Assembly: GCA_964654535.1 (NCBI GenBank)
Contig: CAZZIZ010000096.1
Span: 1-13,060 of the forward strand
Direction: 5' to 3'
DNA: 13,060 bases
Origin: CAZZIZ01 sp964654535
GTDB taxonomy: Bacteria > Bacteroidota > Bacteroidia > Chitinophagales > UBA2359
Of the stretch, positions 6,232-13,060 are shown piece by piece (position 1 is the first letter of the stretch; the number at the start of each line of letters is the position of its first letter). The translations under genes were made by a program, and so were the position numbers. Under the pieces are notes generated by a model. It was not told the origin of the DNA. It was given only the letters and a program-made list of their open reading frames with translations, and ran no database searches.

Positions 6232-8568
6232 CTAACCATTTTGCTTCGACCAAGTGGGCTTGAAAAAGCCCTTGAAGCCATTCAGTATGGCGGGCAAGAG
6301 TATCAAATTCGTGAGACAGGCGGCAACAATGGTGATAGAAGTCAGCAATCCTAAATAGTAAGTGCCTTCGAAGCTGCTCAGCGTAAACACCACGAATCCA
6401 AAGAACAGAATAATCGCGGTGTAAATCATGCTAAAACCAGTTTCCTTCACCGAGCTAAATACCGCATCCTTTACGTGACCTCCATTCGCCATCAGTGCCT
6501 GCCGATATTTAGCTAAGTAGTGCAAGGTAAAGTCGATAGATATACCGAAGGCAATGCTGAAAATAATGACCGTGCTCGCATTGAGATTAATGTTGTTGAA
6601 GCCCATTATGGAAGCCGTGCAGACCAGTGGAAGTGCATTGGGTACCACCGCAACCAAAAGCATTTTAAACGAGCGAAAGAGATAAATAATAATCAAAGAG
6701 ATTAAGGCGATGGCAAGCAGCACACTATTGGTTAAACCCTTAATCAAGTAGTTGAATCCCTCTAGGGCAATGGGTGTAGTACCTGTATAAGTCAAGTCAA
6801 ACTTTGAAGTATCTAGTATTGCATTAACTTTTGGTTTAAGCTCTTCCAGAAGAATTGGAAATTGCTCCGAGCCCACATCCGCCATACGCACACTCATTCT
6901 TACCACTTGTTGATTCTCGTCGGTAAAACTTCCGAGTATTTCTTCGCTTCCTTTTCCTGTGTTTTTTATGTAGTTAAAAACAAAAGTCTGCTCCAGCTTT
7001 GACGGCAGTTGAAAGAACTCTGGATGGTTATTGTAAAAAGCCTGGTTCGCCAATTTGACTCCATCTACCAACGAAATTGGTTTTGAAAAATGTTCAATCT
7101 CACCAATCATGTTTTGCGCGCGATCAATTTTTTTTAAGTTGGAAAGTCTGATAGCGCCACCTTTCTTTTTAGTGTCCACTAAAATTTCCAAAGGCAATAC
7201 GCCGTTGAAATTCTTTTCTAAAAATTTCAAGTCTTGAAACTCTTTCGACTCATGTTTTATGCCGTCGAGTAAGTAACCCTTGGATTCTAATTTGAGTAAT
7301 CCTATCGTTGCTATTCCGAACAAAAGCACTGCTCCAAGTTGAACTAATGTAGATCGTTTAGAGGTGAACTGAACCAAAAAGTTTAGTACTCCATTGAAAA
7401 TAGATCGCTCCTGATGCCCAGTATGCCTAAGTTTCGGAGGTTTTCGGTAGCTATAGATTACTGGAATTACGATAATTGAGATAAAGAAAGTTGCCGCAAT
7501 GTTTAGACCCGCAACCAAACCAAATTCCTTCAAAATATTGGCTCTCATAAACGCAAAAACGCCCATGCCAATTGCAGTAGTCAAGTTTGCGTAAAAGGTA
7601 ACTTGACCAACCATCTCTATCATTTTCGCCAGCGCTGCGCGCTGATCTCCGTGCTTTTTAAATTCTGTATGGTACTTGTTGAGTAAATAAATGCAATTTG
7701 GAATTCCGATAACCACAATTAAAGTGGGTACAATTCCTGTTAAAACATTAACCTCAAAACCGAGTAAGACGATACTCCCAGTCGTCCAAATCACGCCGAT
7801 GATTACCACTAGCAGCGGATAGATTACACTCGAGAAAGAACGGAAAAGCAGAAATAAAATAATTGCAGTTGCTAATAAAGCCAACAATAAAAATCGGCTC
7901 AACTCTTTGGAAACTACGCCTGCCCGAAAAGAGCGGATGAAGGGTAAGCCACTGTAGTAAAGTGTTTGCCCCATGTCTTCTTCAAACTTTTTTGCAATGC
8001 TTACAATATTGTCAACCACGACAAGTCGCTCTTTACTATCCATGACAGACTTGTCAATAGTAACCGCCATCAAACTCACGTTGGTTTCAGAGTTGTGTAG
8101 AAGGCCTTCGTAAAAAGGAATGTTTTTAAATTCTTGGATTATGCTGTCGAGCTCAGTTTGTTGATTAACTGGGCCAGTTAGGAGTGGTTCTAATTCAAAT
8201 TTTTTGTCTTCAGTATTTTTTTGAAGAATGAAGCTATGAGCAACAGACAAGACGTCATTCACCTCGGCTATTGCTTCTATGTCGTTCCCCAGTTTGTACC
8301 ATTTGTTGAACGTAGGAACTTCGAAAATTGCATCGCTCTGAACGCCGATAACCATGACATTGCCATCTTCGCCATATTGATCAATAAAATTCTCATAATC
8401 AACAAATCGAGGGTTGTTCGGAGGGACTATTTTCTCCAAACGGAATGACATTTCTAACTTAGGAATCTGGAGCGCCATCAACAAGGTAATTAAGGCAATG
8501 CCAATAATTAAAACCAAGCGATTATTGAGAATAAATTCGGCGATTTTCGCCCAGAGATTAGTGCCCAC
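6232..8568 (-). CDS. MMPL/RND-superfamily exporter (HAE3-like)
   Basis: A 778-residue inner-membrane protein with the duplicated RND fold. TM1 (about 17-35) precedes a large periplasmic loop (36-222) and TM2-6 (about 223-373). TM7 (about 406-425) precedes a second loop (426-612) and TM8-12 (about 613-760). It is shorter than AcrB-type pumps (about 1030 residues) and fits the MMPL/HAE3 group, whose members export lipids or hydrophobic molecules using proton motive force. In the second half, GISIDFTLHY (675-684) carries the relay Asp (D679). The equivalent first-half segment reads GIPNCIYLLNKYH (288-300), with Asn 291 in place of Asp. The start is GTG (8566-8568), with an in-frame TAG three codons upstream. 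No membrane-fusion or outer-membrane partner gene is adjacent. Substrate unknown. Confidence 0.85.
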   Translation of the reverse strand: MGTNLWAKIAEFILNNRLVLIIGIALITLLMALQIPKLEMSFRLEKIVPPNNPRFVDYENFIDQYGEDGNVMVIGVQSDAIFEVPTFNKWYKLGNDIEAIAEVNDVLSVAHSFILQKNTEDKKFELEPLLTGPVNQQTELDSIIQEFKNIPFYEGLLHNSETNVSLMAVTIDKSVMDSKERLVVVDNIVSIAKKFEEDMGQTLYYSGLPFIRSFRAGVVSKELSRFLLLALLATAIILFLLFRSFSSVIYPLLVVIIGVIWTTGSIVLLGFEVNVLTGIVPTLIVVIGIPNCIYLLNKYHTEFKKHGDQRAALAKMIEMVGQVTFYANLTTAIGMGVFAFMRANILKEFGLVAGLNIAATFFISIIVIPVIYSYRKPPKLRHTGHQERSIFNGVLNFLVQFTSKRSTLVQLGAVLLFGIATIGLLKLESKGYLLDGIKHESKEFQDLKFLEKNFNGVLPLEILVDTKKKGGAIRLSNLKKIDRAQNMIGEIEHFSKPISLVDGVKLANQAFYNNHPEFFQLPSKLEQTFVFNYIKNTGKGSEEILGSFTDENQQVVRMSVRMADVGSEQFPILLEELKPKVNAILDTSKFDLTYTGTTPIALEGFNYLIKGLTNSVLLAIALISLIIIYLFRSFKMLLVAVVPNALPLVCTASIMGFNNINLNASTVIIFSIAFGISIDFTLHYLAKYRQALMANGGHVKDAVFSSVKETGFSMIYTAIILFFGFVVFTLSSFEGTYYLGLLTSITIVAACLTNLILLPAILNGFKGFFKPTWSKQNG

Positions 8569-8692
8569 TAAGGGCTAAAGCTACTAAATGAGCTACGCTT
8601 AATAAAGGACAGGCTGCGATATCGTCATAGTCTGAATACTAAGTGCCCTAGGAACATCATTTTAAGCTAAATTCGCGAAGTATTTAAAGATA
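8569..8692. promoter_or_regulatory. Divergent intergenic region between MMPL exporter and ion channel
   Basis: These 124 bases separate two divergently transcribed genes and must hold promoters for both directions. TAAATTCG at 8668-8675 (plus) is one mismatch from the TAnnTTTG box and lies 17 bases before the channel ATG. No convincing -33 element, and no clear box for the leftward gene, was found. No repeat or strong hairpin is visible. Confidence 0.35.
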
Positions 8693-9526
8693 ATGAGGGA
8701 GCCAATAAAGCATCAGAGTCTAAGAAAACGGATCGAAGGAATCATCTTTCGACATGATACTCCTGCAGGGAAGAATTTCGATGTTGCCCTATTAGTACTC
8801 ATTGTCATAAGCGTATTGTTGGTAATGCTTGAAAGTGTAGAAAGCATCCATGCGGAATACGGGAATTCACTTAGAATCGCCGAGTATATCGTGACCGCAC
8901 TTTTTACGATCGAATACGTTTTAAGACTTTGGACTACAGAAAGAAGGTTTGGCTATGTGACCAGCTTTTATGGAGTTATAGACTTCATTTCTCTCGTACC
9001 GACTTATCTAGAATTTTTGTTTCCCTGGACTCATAGCTTGGCCATCATTCGAGGACTGCGATTGCTTAGAATATTCCGGATTTTCAAACTAGCAAGATAT
9101 ACCCGCGAGAGCCGCGTCTTAACGGATGCCTTGAAAGCCTCACGGGCTAAAATCACCGTTTTCATTATAGCTGTTATAATGCTCGTCAGTATTATCGGAA
9201 CCCTGATGTATTTGGTCGAGGGTGCCGATGGACAATTTAGTAGTATACCCAGAGCAATCTATTGGGCTATTGTTACGATAACCACGGTTGGTTACGGAGA
9301 CATCGCTCCAGTAACCCCGATTGGCCAGTTTTTGGCTTCCATTCTTATGATTTTAGGCTACGGGGTTATTGCCGTTCCTACGGGTATTGTGACTTCCGAA
9401 ATGACGAAAGGCAACGAAGCTGAAATAGAAGAGGAACAATTTCGCGTGTGCGATGTCTGCGAAAAAACAGATTTGCCTATTGACGCCAAATATTGTCTTC
9501 GATGTGGCAATAATCTCGACGATTAA
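8693..9526 (+). CDS. Six-TM voltage-gated potassium-type channel with C-terminal zinc ribbon
   Basis: A 277-residue ion transporter of the Kv/KvAP-like architecture, acting as a tetramer in the cytoplasmic membrane. Hydrophobic segments S1 (about 31-48), S2 (63-80) and S3 (91-110) are followed by an S4 voltage sensor with arginines every third residue (R120, R123, R126, R129, then K132, R135). S5 is at about 152-174. The pore helix and filter TITTVGYGD (195-203) indicate K+ selectivity, and S6 is at about 209-234. The cytoplasmic tail has an acidic stretch (241-249) and a CxxC...CxxC pair (C253, C256, C268, C271) that should bind zinc. Length is normal for bacterial channels of this type. The start is ATG at 8693. 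The porZ gene follows after 38 bases and may be co-transcribed. Gating and physiological role cannot be read from the sequence. Confidence 0.92.
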   Translation: MREPIKHQSLRKRIEGIIFRHDTPAGKNFDVALLVLIVISVLLVMLESVESIHAEYGNSLRIAEYIVTALFTIEYVLRLWTTERRFGYVTSFYGVIDFISLVPTYLEFLFPWTHSLAIIRGLRLLRIFRIFKLARYTRESRVLTDALKASRAKITVFIIAVIMLVSIIGTLMYLVEGADGQFSSIPRAIYWAIVTITTVGYGDIAPVTPIGQFLASILMILGYGVIAVPTGIVTSEMTKGNEAEIEEEQFRVCDVCEKTDLPIDAKYCLRCGNNLDD

Positions 9527-9564
9527 TTAATTATTACAACGGATAACGCTTAAATGCCGTCTAA

Positions 9565-11883
9565 ATGAGACTGAATACTATGTCTTTGAGAATAAGCATT
9601 TTACTATTTCTGGTTCTTAACCTAAGCCTACAGGCTCAGCGCCCAATAGGTGAGTGGGATTCTTATATGCCATATAGAATTGCCAATAGCCTCTCTGGCC
9701 ACGAAGGTGAGCTCTATATCGCTGCCGGTAACTCCTTTTATTACCAGTATGGAATAGATGGTGGCTTCGTAGAGCTAGCTACCAATACCGAAAGACTGAG
9801 TACCACTGATCCTAAACTCTGTAGATACAACCCCAACATTGAAACCTTGGTGCTTACATATGCAAACTCAGTTATTGATCTAGTAAGAGGAGATAAAGTA
9901 ACCAAGCTTGATGGTATTGCCAACAATAATTTCTACGTCAATAAATCCATCAATGAAATTCATTTTATCGACGAGCGAGCATTTCTTGCTTGTGGATTTG
10001 GTATCACCATTGTTGATTTGGAATCAGGATTATTCCTAGATGACTTTCCCGTCGGTCAAGACGGAGCCACGATTCAAGTTTTCGATATTGTAGATAATGG
10101 CGAGTTGCTGATTGCGGCTACAGAAGAGGGATTGATTTCAATAGACAGGAATAATTCCTTTCCAGACAATTTTGCAAATTGGACGCGTTACGGTGAGGAC
10201 GACCCTACAGTAAATAAAGCCTTTCAAGAAGTCTGCTTTTTTAATGATAAGGTTTACGCGACGAGTGGAACGGAAATGTACGTTTTAGAAGATGCCGAAT
10301 GGACATTAATCTACGACACTGGAGATTGGGATATCAGACAAATTAGTTCAGGGCAAACCAGATTAATCATGTCGGAGTATCAACTCTCGTCTGGTGACAT
10401 TGTCGATACGCGCGTTACTTTATTCGAAAACGAAAACGCTTATTCGTCAATCAACGAACTTTTTATTGGAAGACCATATGACGCGTATGAAGATGCAAAT
10501 GGTGCAGTGTGGGTTGCGGATAATTGGTTTGGTGTTTCGAAAATTGTAAATGGAAGTATCGAACAAAGAGTCTTACCCAACGGTCCGCACGATCATAAAG
10601 CAAAAAATATCGCTGTATCAAATGGCAAGGTGTATGTCGCTCCAGGTGATTTGGATTGGGCACTTAACCCTGGAGAAAACAGTGCAAACCGGGACGGCTT
10701 TTACGTCTTGGATGGAACCTGGAAGAGCTTCACGCAGCTAAGCCATCCTGTGCTTTCCGGCGCAGACGATATTGCTTTTTTAAAAACGCATCCCAATGAT
10801 GGTTCCGTTTATTTCGGTTCTTTTAAAAATGGATTAGTACGCTTCAAGGATGGAGAGCCAGCTGTTTTGACAGAGGGTTCAACCTTGACAAACTCCAATA
10901 GCGATCAGGGGCGTATCCGCGTAACAGGAATGGATTTTGATGCCGACGGAAATTTATGGATGGCAAACCATATAGCCGAAAAGCCTTTGGCTGTTTACGC
11001 GGCAGATGGCTCGTGGAAAAGCTTTGGACCTTTTGGATCTAAAAATAGATTGTTCAATGTACTTGTCGATAGACGTGGACAGAAGTGGTGCCTAGTGAGC
11101 AGGGATGGTATCGTAGTGTTTGACGAAGGCGCTGAAATTTTTGATGATGAGGAAGATCAATTTCGCTTACTAAGCAACATTGAAGGGGCGGGTAGTCTGC
11201 AAAGTGAACGTGTCTTTTGCATAGCTGAAGATCACGATGGTGAAATATGGGTTGGTACCAATGACGGAATCGCGGTATTCTTTTGCGCTAGTCAGGTGTT
11301 TAGAGAAGGTGGTTGTAACGCAAGTCGACCTACCTTGATTGTCGATGGCGAAAATCGCTACTTAATGCAAGAACAAATTGTACGTGCTATTGCTATTGAC
11401 GGCGGCAATAGAAAGTGGATTGGTACCGACAACGGCCTACGTTTGTTTTCTGCAGATGGCAAACAAGATTTAGCCTTTTTTACAGAAGAGAATAGTCCAT
11501 TGCTTTCTGATCAGATTCTTTCACTCGCATACGACGAGAGTTCTGGTGCGCTATACATCGGAACTGAAAAGGGCATCAATTCCTTCCAAACGGAAGCCAT
11601 AGGCGGCAGTTCAGTGCACGGAGATGTATTGGTCTATCCAAATCCGGTGCGTCCCGAATACGATGGTCCTATTGCCATAAGAGGTTTAGTACAGAACGCA
11701 GAAGTAAAGATTACCGACATTGCAGGGAACCTTATTTTTGAAACGGAAGCGCTGGGAAGTCAAGCTGTCTGGGACGGCAAGAACTACAATGGTCGCCGCG
11801 CTGCCACAGGAGTCTATTTAGTATTTAGTAGTAATGCTGATGGCACCGAGACTTTTGTGACCAAGCTGTTTTTCGTTAACTAG
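9565..11883 (+). CDS. porZ: T9SS surface protein PorZ (beta-propeller protein with C-terminal sorting domain)
   Basis: A 772-residue exported protein. A signal peptide (hydrophobic core 10-22, likely cleavage after A24) precedes repeated propeller strands such as IWVGTNDG (561-568) and RKWIGTDNG (616-624), typical of Reg_prop domains. The C-terminus is a type A T9SS sorting domain: VYPNPV (690-695), ITDIAGNL (716-723), WDGKNYNGRRAATGVYL (736-752) and a lysine-plus-hydrophobic end (KLFFVN). P. gingivalis PorZ is about 776 residues with two propellers and a C-terminal sandwich. It sits on the cell surface with PorU, PorV and PorQ and brings anionic LPS to the sortase that anchors T9SS cargo. 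The paired cysteines C574 and C584 and the FFTEENSPLLS stretch fit the family as I recall it. The start is ATG at 9565; Met 6 is a possible alternative. A generic T9SS cargo propeller is the main alternative. Confidence 0.8.
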   Translation: MRLNTMSLRISILLFLVLNLSLQAQRPIGEWDSYMPYRIANSLSGHEGELYIAAGNSFYYQYGIDGGFVELATNTERLSTTDPKLCRYNPNIETLVLTYANSVIDLVRGDKVTKLDGIANNNFYVNKSINEIHFIDERAFLACGFGITIVDLESGLFLDDFPVGQDGATIQVFDIVDNGELLIAATEEGLISIDRNNSFPDNFANWTRYGEDDPTVNKAFQEVCFFNDKVYATSGTEMYVLEDAEWTLIYDTGDWDIRQISSGQTRLIMSEYQLSSGDIVDTRVTLFENENAYSSINELFIGRPYDAYEDANGAVWVADNWFGVSKIVNGSIEQRVLPNGPHDHKAKNIAVSNGKVYVAPGDLDWALNPGENSANRDGFYVLDGTWKSFTQLSHPVLSGADDIAFLKTHPNDGSVYFGSFKNGLVRFKDGEPAVLTEGSTLTNSNSDQGRIRVTGMDFDADGNLWMANHIAEKPLAVYAADGSWKSFGPFGSKNRLFNVLVDRRGQKWCLVSRDGIVVFDEGAEIFDDEEDQFRLLSNIEGAGSLQSERVFCIAEDHDGEIWVGTNDGIAVFFCASQVFREGGCNASRPTLIVDGENRYLMQEQIVRAIAIDGGNRKWIGTDNGLRLFSADGKQDLAFFTEENSPLLSDQILSLAYDESSGALYIGTEKGINSFQTEAIGGSSVHGDVLVYPNPVRPEYDGPIAIRGLVQNAEVKITDIAGNLIFETEALGSQAVWDGKNYNGRRAATGVYLVFSSNADGTETFVTKLFFVN

Positions 11884-11898
11884 CTTCCTCTGCGCAAA

Positions 11899-11916
11899 TA
11901 GCAGAATATACTGCTA
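11899..11916. other. Small hairpin between porZ and recO
   Basis: tagcag (11899-11904) and ctgcta (11911-11916) are exact reverse complements around a six-base AT loop. It lies 15 bases after the porZ stop in a 70-base gap. No T-run follows, so terminator function is doubtful and it may be incidental. Confidence 0.25.
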
Positions 11917-11953
11917 GAACAATTCCCTAATTTATTTGGTATTACATTGCGCT

Positions 11954-12682
11954 ATGCTTGTTCAAACTCGTGGTGTGGTTTTGCATCGGATGAAATACTC
12001 CGAGACTAGCTTGATAGTCAAAATCTACACGGAGCAATTGGGTTTGAAAACTTACCTAGTAAAGGGAGCCCGCCGCCCCAAGTCTAGGCAAGCCGCCAAT
12101 ATGCTGCAGTCAATGAACTTGCTGGATATGGTGGTTTACAATCGCAACTCGAAGAGTATGCAGACCATTAAGGAAATGCGTCCTGCGATTTTGTTCAATC
12201 AAATTCCATTTGATACGGTTAAGGGTTCGGTTGGTTTGTTTATGATGGAAATGCTGAGCAAGAGTATCCGCGAAGAAGAGGAGAACTTGGCGCTGTTCGA
12301 TTTTATTTATCGCGCTTTGAGTTTCTTAGATGTAACCGATTTGCCCATTGCCAATTTCCCCATCTTCTATTTATTGAAACTGAGTCAGTACTTGGGCATT
12401 GAGCCATTTAATAATTACGATTCGGAGTGTACGTATTTCAATATTGAAAGTGGTCAGTTTGATGCAGCGCTGGTAACCTTTCCAATGACGGTAGACGAGG
12501 AGAGCAGTCGATTGATAGCGGCGCTGCATAAGGCCATGACTTTTGAAGAGGTGGTTGGCCTAGAGATAAGTCGCTCGGCTCGCGAGAATGTGTTGCAGGT
12601 GTTGTTGCGTTATTATGAATTTCACATTGATTCGTTTAAGAACATTAAGTCCTTGAGGGTACTGCGTGAGGTTTTGAGTTAG
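11954..12682 (+). CDS. recO: DNA repair protein RecO
   Basis: A 242-residue mediator protein of the RecF(OR) pathway, which with RecR loads RecA onto SSB-coated single-stranded DNA during gap repair. The N-terminal OB-fold begins MLVQTRGVVLHRMKYSETSL, then IVKIYTEQLGLKTYLVKGARR, a typical RecO opening. The rest is alpha-helical and ends at RVLREVLS. No CxxC zinc-finger pairs are present, only C159. The start chosen is ATG at 11954, because it gives the conserved RecO N-terminus. An in-frame TTG at 11936 would add six residues (MVLHCA) with no family support. It lies 70 bases after porZ on the same strand, and no clear promoter box is seen in that gap. It is followed by a repeat-rich, gene-free stretch. 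Confidence 0.95.
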   Translation: MLVQTRGVVLHRMKYSETSLIVKIYTEQLGLKTYLVKGARRPKSRQAANMLQSMNLLDMVVYNRNSKSMQTIKEMRPAILFNQIPFDTVKGSVGLFMMEMLSKSIREEEENLALFDFIYRALSFLDVTDLPIANFPIFYLLKLSQYLGIEPFNNYDSECTYFNIESGQFDAALVTFPMTVDEESSRLIAALHKAMTFEEVVGLEISRSARENVLQVLLRYYEFHIDSFKNIKSLRVLREVLS

Positions 12683-12709
12683 TAATTACTCACCAACAAA
12701 ACCAAAACT

Positions 12710-12749
12710 AATACTGGCCAATACTGGCTCGAGCGTCTCGCTCGTGACC
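12710..12749 (+). repeat. Tandem 10-mer plus imperfect palindrome downstream of recO
   Basis: aatactggcc (12710-12719) is directly followed by aatactggct (12720-12729). Overlapping this, ggctcgagcg (12726-12735) pairs with cgctcgtgacc (12739-12749) around loop tct. The pair has a perfect six-base core CGAGCG/CGCTCG, one T-T mismatch and a one-base bulge. It begins 28 bases after the recO stop and lacks a T-run. It could be a REP-type sequence or a mRNA 3'-end stabiliser. Confidence 0.45.
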
Positions 12750-12833
12750 GTACCAAGCCGTAGCAATTCCTGCCCCTTCGAATGAGACCGAACTGAAGTG
12801 TTGTAATTATTTTTGCGTTTTTACATTTCCAAT

Positions 12834-12855
12834 CGACCTGACTTTAGTCGGGTTG
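12834..12855 (+). other. Hairpin with G-U pairs downstream of recO
   Basis: cgacctgac (12834-12842) and gtcgggttg (12847-12855) form a nine-pair stem with loop ttta. Two of the pairs are G-U, so the complete stem exists only in plus-strand RNA. That is the orientation expected if it acts on the recO transcript. No U-run follows. It lies 5 bases before the REPIN-like element. Confidence 0.35.
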
Positions 12856-12859
12856 TAAT

Positions 12860-12961
12860 GAGTGGGGGACTTGTAGTCCCCAGGTCCGCGAATCCATGGT
12901 GTGCATCGACTGATATTCTAACGTTGACGTTCTAACGTGGCGACTACAAGTCGCCCACTCG
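12860..12961. repeat. REPIN-like element: two inverted 23-base palindromic modules
   Basis: Module 1 (12860-12882) is gagtg, ggggact, loop tgt, agtcccc, a. Module 2 is the minus strand of 12938-12960 and reads gagtg, ggcgact, loop tgt, agtcgcc, a. The modules differ at two of 23 positions, and these two positions pair with each other inside the small hairpin (G-C in one module, C-G in the other). The spacer of about 55 bases holds a direct repeat ttctaacgt (12916-12924 and 12930-12938). Two inverted REP units spanning about 100 bp is the layout known as a REPIN, mobilised in trans by a RAYT transposase. No RAYT gene lies in the window. Confidence 0.65.
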
Positions 12962-13005
12962 TTTCGCCTTGATTAAAATTATGGCGATGGCGTGAGTATT
13001 TTTTA

Positions 13006-13060
13006 GCGTGAGGGATAGAGGGGTTTGTTTGAGCTCCTGTTGTTTTCGAACACAAACACT
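13006..13060 (+). repeat. Dispersed structured repeat, copy 3 (cut by window end)
   Basis: It opens with gcgtgagggatagagg (13006-13021), identical to the start of copy 2 on its minus strand. It also shares gagctcctgttg (13031-13042) at the same spacing. gtttgt (13023-13028) and acaaac (13052-13057) can form a stem; copy 2 has a weaker equivalent there (ttgt with acaa). The gcccgaccc and ggggcacgccc parts would lie beyond the window. Confidence 0.7.

Noticed and set aside
6232..8568. AcrB-type multidrug efflux pump
   Set aside because: The protein is about 250 residues too short, and no periplasmic adaptor or TolC-like gene is nearby; the MMPL/HAE3 group fits better.
8693..9526. Voltage-gated sodium channel
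   Set aside because: The filter TVGYGD is the potassium-channel signature, not the LESWS-like filter of bacterial sodium channels.
11936..11953. Upstream TTG start for recO
   Set aside because: It would add only MVLHCA, whereas the ATG at 11954 gives the usual RecO opening MLVQTRGVVLH.
12860..12961. CRISPR-like repeats
   Set aside because: There are only two units, in inverted rather than direct orientation, with no cas gene; the layout fits a REPIN.

Overview
The window looks like chromosomal DNA of a member of the Bacteroidota, probably from the Flavobacteriales or a neighbouring order. The evidence is a PorZ-type protein of the type IX secretion system (T9SS) with a C-terminal sorting domain, a zinc-ligand-poor TraR/DksA protein followed by lspA, a long eukaryote-like IleS, little Shine-Dalgarno sequence at starts, and a candidate TAnnTTTG promoter box. 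No rRNA, tRNA, CRISPR array, insertion sequence, transposase gene or prophage gene was found.

Layout. Positions 146-5860 hold a tightly packed leftward operon transcribed ileS > traR/dksA-like > lspA > hflX, with gaps of only 3, 11 and 7 bases. Positions 5861-6231 are a gene-free stretch with a possible ileS promoter, a small palindrome and one full copy of a dispersed structured repeat. Positions 6232-8568 encode a leftward 12-TM MMPL/RND exporter. A 124-base divergent intergenic region separates it from three rightward genes: a six-TM voltage-gated potassium-type channel with a C-terminal zinc ribbon, porZ, and recO. The last 378 bases are gene-free and rich in repeats.

The genes are mostly housekeeping or envelope functions: isoleucyl-tRNA charging, a DksA-like transcription factor with a histone-H1-like tail, lipoprotein signal peptidase, ribosome-associated GTPase, lipid or hydrophobe export, ion conductance, T9SS surface assembly and recombination repair. 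No new multi-gene system is evident. The unexplained signal lies between genes. (1) A dispersed element occurs three times, at each operon border (1-122, 6025-6188, 13006-13060), with conserved ends and an interchangeable internal hairpin. In the first copy this hairpin is a 28-bp nearly perfect stem. (2) A REPIN-like pair of inverted 23-base modules lies at 12860-12961, and its two differences are compensatory within each small hairpin. (3) Further palindromes lie at 5935-5972, 12726-12749 and 12834-12855. Three genes (hflX, lspA and the MMPL exporter) appear to use GTG or TTG starts.
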